11,836 bases of DNA, taken from the NCBI GenBank assembly GCA_024680835.1, contig JAILBP010000169.1, forward strand, positions 1-11,836, given 5' to 3'. Origin of the DNA: RGIG6904 sp024680835. GTDB lineage: Bacteria > Bacillota > Clostridia > Lachnospirales > Lachnospiraceae. The notes below the pieces were generated by a model that saw only the letters and a list, made by a program, of their open reading frames with translations, was not told the origin of the DNA and did no database searches. The position numbers and the translations under genes were made by a program. The first letter of the stretch is position 1, and each line of letters opens with the position of its first letter. Below, piece after piece: positions 7,595 to 11,836 of this stretch.

Positions 7595-7643
7595 TTTTGT
7601 TCTCCTGCGTTTTTCTGTTCCATCTTTTTTTGCCCTGACAAAT

Positions 7644-7672
7644 ACTATATACCAAATCATCACACTATTCAA
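7644..7672 (-). promoter_or_regulatory. Promoter of the Nudix operon, TTGAAT-17-TATAGT
   Basis: On the minus strand TTGAAT (7672-7667) and TATAGT (7649-7644) are spaced by 17 bp. They lie just downstream of the intrinsic terminator of the regulator gene and about 50 bases before the Nudix start. This gives a leader of about 43 bases with a good ribosome binding site. The match and location make it convincing. Confidence 0.65.
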
Positions 7673-7693
7673 GAAACGGGTTTCGCCATGGTC

Positions 7694-7724
7694 AAAAAAG
7701 CCCGAACCGCAGCCGGTCCGGACT
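7694..7724 (-). terminator. Strong intrinsic terminator after the XRE regulator
   Basis: Read on the minus strand, AGTCCGGACCG (7724-7714) pairs with CGGTTCGGGCT (7709-7699), giving an 11-bp stem counting two G-U pairs. The loop is four bases (GCTG) and six Ts follow (7699-7694). It starts 22 bases past the regulator stop and separates that gene from the Nudix operon promoter. Confidence 0.9.
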
Positions 7725-7746
7725 TATCATATACTTTTTTTCATTC

Positions 7747-8775
7747 CTACAAAATATAGATTCCTTCCGTAAACTCTTTCTCTACCGATTTCAGTTCTTC
7801 TCCGGTAAAAACATTGTTTTCCCTGATATACTTAAGATACTTATCTCTGGTCTCCTCCGCTTTCTCCTTCTGACCGGCACGTACATATGCGCTTATCTTA
7901 CTGAAGTTCAGCTTCCTCAAAGCCCAGTTGCGCACTTCGTCCGAGAAAACTCCCTCTCTTGCCGTATAAGCATTGATGACAGACTCACACCAGTCGCATA
8001 TTTCTATCGCCTCCTTTAATGCTCCGAAATAGCAGTAAAATGTTGTCAGCTTTTCGGTCTGTCTCGCGATTATTTCAAACAAGTGCATTCCCAGCTCTAC
8101 AGCACTGTCCTTCATCGCATCATAACCCTTTTCAAAGAATACGAGAGACAGGTTCATATCTTCACGTATACAGTGTCCCGCCAGGCTGGGAAGAACGTTA
8201 ACATGCTCTCTGGCATTATCGTAATCCTTCATGTGGATATAAATCCAGGCCAGTGCCTGGTGAGCTTTATTAACCTTCTTGATCTCGCTGCAATATCTGA
8301 TAATATTGATGCCTTTTCGTATGCCGTCCGCAAGGATCGCCTGCGCACGTTCGGGTTCATCAGCCAGGAGATTTTCCATATCAATGTAGTAGCTGAGTCC
8401 TGCAACACGCTGAACATATTTAAGCACTACAGTATAATTCATCGGGTTTTTGACAACTTCCTCAGCAAGATACTCAACTACCTTGAGTTCGCTGCCTCCC
8501 GGATTGGAAACATCCTCAAGTTCAGCCATTTTCTCAAATATCTGCTGTGTTACCCTGTCGTCCTGACTCTGCTGCTGATATCCGAGAAGAGCGTCCGTTG
8601 TGATACCAAGTGTTTGCGCTATGGGCACGATCATTGAAACATCCGGCAGTCCCGCTTCGGACTCCCATCTGCTGACAGCCTGAGGTGTTACTCCCAGCAT
8701 TCACGCCAGCTCTTCCTGTGTAAATCCCTTGCTCTTTCTAAAGCTCCTTATGTTTGATCCCAGATTATTTGCCAT
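7747..8775 (-). pseudogene. XRE-family transcriptional regulator with helical repeat domain, in-frame TGA at codon 25
   Basis: Read through, the gene encodes 342 residues. An N-terminal helix-turn-helix spans about residues 5-60, with SFRKSKGFTQEELA before the stop and MLGVTPQAVSRWESEAGLPD after it. A long all-helical region follows, resembling TPR-type sensory domains of XRE regulators (AHQALAWIYIHMKDYDNAREH; YVRAGQKEKAEETRDKYLKY). The start at 8775 is supported by AAAGGAGA at good spacing and by the standard start of HTH_3 domains. Codon 25 is TGA (8703-8701) where relatives have Glu, Gly, Arg or similar, and a single substitution from GGA or CGA would create it. Trp is written TGG elsewhere in the window and another gene ends in TGA, so recoding is unlikely. 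The TGA abuts an ATG (TGAATG), so re-initiation could make a 317-residue protein without the first HTH helices, probably unable to bind DNA. It has its own candidate promoter and a strong terminator. Confidence 0.85.
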
Positions 8776-8855
8776 ATCTTTTTCTCCTTTTCCGAATAAT
8801 GTCCTTTCATTGATCTCAATCATCGGAAAATGCCTGCAGTTCATTTTCTGATCAT

Positions 8856-8884
8856 AGTGTAAAATGTTCCTCCAAAAAAATCAA
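8856..8884 (-). promoter_or_regulatory. Candidate promoter of the XRE regulator, TTGATT-17-TACACT
   Basis: On the minus strand TTGATT (8884-8879) and TACACT (8861-8856) are separated by 17 bp, each four of six to consensus. The leader would be about 75 bases. The rest of the 167-base gap (8776-8942) is AT-rich. I see no clear terminator for the upstream operon, so read-through into the regulator is possible. Confidence 0.35.
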
Positions 8885-8942
8885 ACAATGAAGACTTGAG
8901 AAAAAATCAAGCGGTCATAATCCCGGCATTTTCGTCTCCTGT

Positions 8943-9569
8943 TTACACCTTATACTGATATTTACTCAGATCGACTTTTCCGTCTATCGACTCGACTCCC
9001 TCTGACCTTAAAATTTCCGCCTGTTTCCAGGCTCCGCCAAAAACATACTCTCCCGCAAGCTCTCCCTTGGCATTCACAACACGATGACAGGGAATAGTTG
9101 CAGGATCAGGATTTTTGTGAAGAGCATTTCCGACAGCCCTTGCCATTTTCCTGTCACCGGCCATTTCCGCAACCTGCGCGTAAGTAGCCACGCAGCCCTT
9201 GGGAATCCTTTTGACGGCTTCATAAATCCTTTTAGTAGGCGAATCGGTGACCAGATCATAACTCTCTGCGATCATCCTCTTAATGTCCTCATCCGGTATC
9301 GAGCCGTCGAGAATAACCGTATTCCAATGCTCTTTATTCTGATGATATGCCGGAATGACGGATCTGTATGTTTTTCTCCAAAAGTCTCTCCACTCGGGAT
9401 TGACCTTCAAATTCAGGTTCAGATAGCCGTCTTTTTCATACGTCCACAAAAAAGCTTTCTTTGTGTTCTTTTCACGGACCAGCTGCCAGTTAGTGTCTCT
9501 AAAGGGCGTGTCTACATAGGTATTCGGAAAAGAACACCCAAAGTTTAATACTTCTTCTCTTGTATTCAT
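8943..9569 (-). CDS. YjbR/MmcQ-like domain fused to O6-alkylguanine-DNA alkyltransferase domain
   Basis: The 208-residue protein joins two repair-linked modules. Residues 1-108 match the MmcQ/YjbR (CyaY-like fold) family: FPNTYVDTPFRDTNW, LNLKVNPEW, and HWNTVILDGSIPDEDIKRMI ending near 100. Residues 110-190 match the DNA-binding and active-site domain of methylguanine-DNA methyltransferases: YAQVAEMAG (130-138), an arginine-finger-like RAVGNALHKNP (144-154) and IPCHRVV (159-165) with acceptor Cys161. The Cys is present, so this is a candidate alkyl acceptor and not an alkyltransferase-like protein, where Trp replaces it. The Ada-type N-terminal domain of classical enzymes is replaced by the YjbR-like domain. 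The expected role is direct, suicidal repair of O6-alkylguanine in DNA. GGGAAG precedes the ATG at a slightly long spacing. It is last in the four-gene operon, 18 bases after the GNAT gene. Confidence 0.88.
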   Translation of the reverse strand: MNTREEVLNFGCSFPNTYVDTPFRDTNWQLVREKNTKKAFLWTYEKDGYLNLNLKVNPEWRDFWRKTYRSVIPAYHQNKEHWNTVILDGSIPDEDIKRMIAESYDLVTDSPTKRIYEAVKRIPKGCVATYAQVAEMAGDRKMARAVGNALHKNPDPATIPCHRVVNAKGELAGEYVFGGAWKQAEILRSEGVESIDGKVDLSKYQYKV

Positions 9570-9587
9570 ACTGTATCTTCCCGCTCC

Positions 9588-10073
9588 TCACAGATAGGTT
9601 TCTATGGTTTTCATCTTTTCCGAAAAGCCTGCTCTTTCGTAAAAGCTCATGCCTCTCACGTTTTCGGGGAAAACCTGCGTTCTCATAAAATCCGCACCTT
9701 TTTCTTTTCCATAATCCTTGCACGCATCCATGAGTTTCGCGCCAATCCCCTGACTCCGAAGCTCCTCCGAGACATCCAGATCCTGCAGATATATTACCCT
9801 TTCAGGCTTTAGGCAGGGAACTTTTTTCTGCTCTAATATCATCACGTGCGCAAATCCGACGATCTTTTCATCCTGTTCCGCAACAATAATGTCCTGATTG
9901 CCGCTATTAAAGATCGCATCGAAAAACACCTCGTCCCGGTCTCCGTGGATGAAATGTTCCGGCTGGAATCTTACGGCATCCTTCTCCAACTCATAATACA
10001 GCTGCTGCAGATCGATGATATCGTTTTTATCTGCTATGCGTATTATCATCTTTTCCAAAATTATGCTTTCCAT
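9588..10073 (-). CDS. GNAT-family N-acetyltransferase
   Basis: The 161-residue GNAT protein is complete for the fold. IRIADKNDIIDLQQLYYEL (11-29) is the N-terminal strand and helix. IIVAEQDEKIVGFAHV (62-77) forms the central strands. YLQDLDVSEELRSQGIGAKL (95-114) holds the pyrophosphate-binding loop R-S-Q-G-I-G, and FYERAGF (144-150) is the C-terminal signature. It transfers an acetyl group from acetyl-CoA to an unknown amine, which may be a small molecule or a protein N-terminus or lysine. The start at 10073 is preferred because AGGAAG lies about seven bases upstream; an internal ATG nine codons on (MIIRIA) has a weaker site and would give a protein just as complete. It lies between another GNAT gene (33 bases upstream) and the alkyltransferase gene (18 bases downstream) in one operon. 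The two GNATs differ too much to be a recent duplication. Confidence 0.85.
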   Translation of the reverse strand: MESIILEKMIIRIADKNDIIDLQQLYYELEKDAVRFQPEHFIHGDRDEVFFDAIFNSGNQDIIVAEQDEKIVGFAHVMILEQKKVPCLKPERVIYLQDLDVSEELRSQGIGAKLMDACKDYGKEKGADFMRTQVFPENVRGMSFYERAGFSEKMKTIETYL

Positions 10074-10106
10074 TTATTCTGCTTCCTATCCCAAAACGAA
10101 ATCCAC

Positions 10107-10652
10107 CTATAACTTTAGCAACATATAAACCAGTTCCTGATAGCCGGATATTCTCGAATTGAAGCCTCCGGGATTGCGTCCGAATTCAACAAAACCCAGA
10201 CTCCTGTACAAAGACATTGCTCTGTCGTTCTCAGCTACCACACTAAGTTCCAGCTGATCATATCCTGCCTCTTTTGCGCACTGAATGCAAGCCTTTGTCA
10301 ACGCTTTTCCCAAGCCAAGGCCCCAGTACTCCTTCAACAGACTTATACCGAATTCCGCTCTGTGTTTTACCTTGTACTTTTTCCCGACCGCATCGATCCC
10401 GGCAGTCCCCACAACCTTTCCGTCAACTATGGCGATAAGCTCTGTTTCATCAGGGCTGTTCGTTTTATTATCAAGAAACTGTGCTTCCTGTTCCGGATCG
10501 TAACTGTTTTCATCAGGATAGGACAACAAATAATCCGTCTCTTCATGTGTACGATTAAACACTTCAAAAACAGTTGCACCATCTGCTCCCTCGCCGTTTC
10601 GGATCAGGGCTTCTTTCCCGTTTTTCAGTGTAATCTTCTGTTCATACTTCAT
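10107..10652 (-). CDS. GNAT-family N-acetyltransferase (RimJ/RimL-like)
   Basis: The 181-residue acetyltransferase has a RimJ/RimL-like pattern. ALIRNGEGADGATVFEVFNR (15-34) gives the N-terminal part, ELIAIVDGKVVGTAGI (71-86) the core strands, and AEFGISLLKEYWGLGLGKAL (99-118) the acetyl-CoA loop with G-L-G-L-G-K. LELSVVAENDRAMSLYRSLGF (134-154) holds the Asn and Tyr of the C-terminal signature. Members acetylate protein N-termini, polyamines, or drugs; the acceptor here cannot be told. GAGGAGG with good spacing precedes the ATG. It is the second gene of the operon, 37 bases after the methyltransferase and 33 before the next GNAT gene. The sequence is intact. Confidence 0.88.
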   Translation of the reverse strand: MKYEQKITLKNGKEALIRNGEGADGATVFEVFNRTHEETDYLLSYPDENSYDPEQEAQFLDNKTNSPDETELIAIVDGKVVGTAGIDAVGKKYKVKHRAEFGISLLKEYWGLGLGKALTKACIQCAKEAGYDQLELSVVAENDRAMSLYRSLGFVEFGRNPGGFNSRISGYQELVYMLLKL

Positions 10653-10689
10653 CTCTTTTCCTCCTCATCTACAAGCTGAAAAACATCCA

Positions 10690-11625
10690 TTATTCTATAT
10701 CTCCCTTAGCGAAAAGATTATCTTTTCCCATGCCGCAGACGTACTGATTGCTGTCATACTCGTGGCAGAACTCAAGGAAGTCTTTTCTCTGGACCGGATC
10801 TCCCATGATCTTTACCAGGATCTCATTAGGTATGGTCCTGGCAAAGGCTCCCGGTCCGGCAAGAGATATGTTCTTAACCCCGTTCTTTTTCAGTATTCCT
10901 TCCAGTTCATCCGGCATAAAATGATACGATATGCTCCAGGGTGTTTCGCCGTTATCATAAGCCTTCTTTGACTCTTCCACGTCGCAAAGCAGTCCGTTTT
11001 CGTATGTTCTCCACAGGGCATCTCTATTGAGAGAAAAACCTTCGATCATTTTCTCCCGGCTGTTTATGCACCACTGAACCCAACCATCCTTACTATCCTT
11101 ATCCAGGATAAACTGATTCTTTTGGATCGGATTTGATAAATAGGGCAGTGCTCCCAACCGGCTGGACACGCTGATCATAATACGTTTTTTTGCAATTCTC
11201 ACAAGTTCCGCAATGGTCCGCTCCTGATTTGGATAAGTGTAGGATATGGGTGAATCAAAGGACATCACAAGGTCAAATGTATTATCTCCATATTCCGACA
11301 AATCCTCAAGCGCTCCCTTAACAAAAGTTATTCTTTCGAGCACTCCCTCTTTTTCCGCCAGTTCTTTCGCCTTATCGATCATGGGCTCGGATATATCAAA
11401 GTGGGTTACGTGAACCCCATGTTTTGCCAACAGGATCGAAAAACGCCCGCATCCCGCTCCGCCGTCAAAGGCTGTCTTTATCCCGTCGATATTGGCCAGC
11501 AGCTCTTTTTCTATATGCGACTTCTGAACGATATCATCGATGAAAGTCTGCTCTCTCTCTGCTTCCAGCTCACCTTTATCCGGCTGGTTCCACATCCTTT
11601 CCGAAATTTTTGTACTGTATTCCAT
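10690..11625 (-). CDS. Class I SAM-dependent methyltransferase
   Basis: The 311-residue methyltransferase has motif I AFDGGAGCGRFSILLAKHG (52-70), an acidic ribose ligand in HFDISEPMID (75-84), an acidic VKGALEDLSEY segment (102-112), and DNTFDLVMSFDSPISYTY (114-131) leading into IAELVRIAKKRIMISVS (138-154). The C-terminal 140 residues form an extended acceptor domain with ALWRTYENGLLCDVEE and ISYHFMPDELEGIL. The acceptor is unknown; the shape is that of small-molecule methyltransferases. It is unrelated in detail to the methyltransferase at 5109-5879. AGGAGGAAGAT sits directly before the ATG. It is first in the four-gene operon, and its leader contains a long hairpin (11650-11679). I found no convincing -35/-10 pair upstream within the 99-base gap. 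Confidence 0.9.
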   Translation of the reverse strand: MEYSTKISERMWNQPDKGELEAEREQTFIDDIVQKSHIEKELLANIDGIKTAFDGGAGCGRFSILLAKHGVHVTHFDISEPMIDKAKELAEKEGVLERITFVKGALEDLSEYGDNTFDLVMSFDSPISYTYPNQERTIAELVRIAKKRIMISVSSRLGALPYLSNPIQKNQFILDKDSKDGWVQWCINSREKMIEGFSLNRDALWRTYENGLLCDVEESKKAYDNGETPWSISYHFMPDELEGILKKNGVKNISLAGPGAFARTIPNEILVKIMGDPVQRKDFLEFCHEYDSNQYVCGMGKDNLFAKGDIE

Positions 11626-11649
11626 ATCTTCCTCCTAACGACTAATACA

Positions 11650-11679
11650 TTGGCACGATTCGTTTACGAAGCGTGCCAA
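11650..11679. repeat. Long near-perfect inverted repeat in the operon leader
   Basis: TTGGCACG (11650-11657) is the exact complement of CGTGCCAA (11672-11679). Inside it, TTCGT (11659-11663) pairs with ACGAA (11666-11670) across a two-base loop, with one A-G mismatch between the stems. It lies about 25 bases before the methyltransferase start. No T-run follows on either strand, so it is not a standard terminator. It may be an operator for a dimeric repressor or an RNA structure near the ribosome binding site. Confidence 0.7.
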
Positions 11680-11724
11680 ATCGTTCATAACCATTACAAA
11701 TCATGACTTCGTCACGATGATTCA

Positions 11725-11836
11725 TCACTCCCAAATGTTTCTTTTATTGTTCTTCTTGTAGGCTTTTGCCCACTTGGATATCTCTTTTTTCATGGCATAG
11801 TTTTTTGTATTCTCCCTGCCGAGATTTTTGTACAGC
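11725..11836 (-). CDS. C-terminal end of an unrecognised gene (partial)
   Basis: The last 36 codons of a gene that starts beyond the right edge end with TGA at 11727-11725. The tail is Lys- and Asn-rich (nine Lys), with LGRENTKNYAMKKEISKW followed by KAYKKNNKRNIWE, a basic C-terminus. The choice of frame rests on it being open to the edge and ending just before the leader of the next operon. Another frame is open for 30 codons, so this is not certain. No family can be named from this fragment. The 99 bases after it hold only the inverted repeats described and the next gene's ribosome binding site. Confidence 0.45.
   Translation of the reverse strand, partial: LYKNLGRENTKNYAMKKEISKWAKAYKKNNKRNIWE

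Noticed and set aside
7595..7672. 26-residue extension of the Nudix protein from the ATG at 7672
   Set aside because: That ATG overlaps the promoter -35 box, so it would not be in the transcript; a good ribosome site serves 7594.
8701..8703. TGA read as selenocysteine or as a reassigned sense codon
   Set aside because: No homologous Cys position and no obvious SECIS-like stem after it; Trp is encoded by TGG elsewhere and TGA serves as a normal stop at 11727-11725.
8885..8942. Terminator for the four-gene operon (CTTGA/TCAAG hairpin)
   Set aside because: Only 5 bp with an A/T-run loop, and no T-run directly after the stem in the transcribed direction.
11650..11722. Integron attC-like site, suggested by imperfect palindromes beside acetyltransferase and methyltransferase genes
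   Set aside because: No repeated copies between the other genes, no integrase, and the genes are arranged in tight operons with shared promoters unlike cassettes.

Overview
The window looks like a chromosomal stretch from a mid-GC (roughly 45%) Firmicute. A clostridial or Lachnospiraceae-like genome is the best guess. This rests on strong GGAGG-type ribosome binding sites, Gram-positive style sigma-A promoters, a U-tailed terminator and the protein families present. The assignment is an inference and no marker gene is present. There are no rRNA, tRNA, CRISPR or transposase features, and no gene-free stretch exceeds 300 bases. The longest gap, 8776-8942, is 167 bases.

Layout. (1) 1-1508, minus strand: the C-terminal part of a hybrid sensor histidine kinase (end of the ATPase domain, receiver, Hpt). 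It runs off the left edge and is joined out of frame to an unrecognised ORF that begins at a good promoter. (2) 1617-3431, plus strand: a two-gene NAD salvage unit, pncA (nicotinamidase) and pncB (nicotinate phosphoribosyltransferase). (3) 7594-3485, minus strand: a tight five-gene operon read from a clear promoter at 7644-7672. Its order is a Nudix hydrolase fused to a pyrophosphatase-like domain, a cysteine-rich membrane protein (frameshifted), a SAM methyltransferase, a small P-loop kinase, and a P-loop kinase fused to a GNAT acetyltransferase. (4) 8775-7747, minus strand: an XRE-family regulator with an in-frame TGA inside its helix-turn-helix, followed by an excellent intrinsic terminator. 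(5) 11625-8943, minus strand: a four-gene operon of a SAM methyltransferase, two GNAT acetyltransferases, and a YjbR-like domain fused to an O6-alkylguanine-DNA alkyltransferase domain with an intact PCHRV active site. A large hairpin lies in its leader. (6) 11725-11836: the last 36 codons of an unrecognised gene.

How the genes relate. PncA and PncB act in sequence (nicotinamide to nicotinate to nicotinate mononucleotide). The rest is a collection of small-molecule modifying and housekeeping-repair enzymes, three of which are two-domain fusions. A shared role in metabolite or nucleotide clean-up, detoxification or drug modification is plausible, but no substrate can be read from the sequence. 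Three genes carry lesions (frame junction, frameshift, nonsense codon). This points either to gene decay or to base errors in the assembly. I do not see a clear-cut new defence or mobile system. The most distinctive items are the fusions, the disrupted regulator, the kinase chimera with its possible leaderless start, and the leader hairpin.
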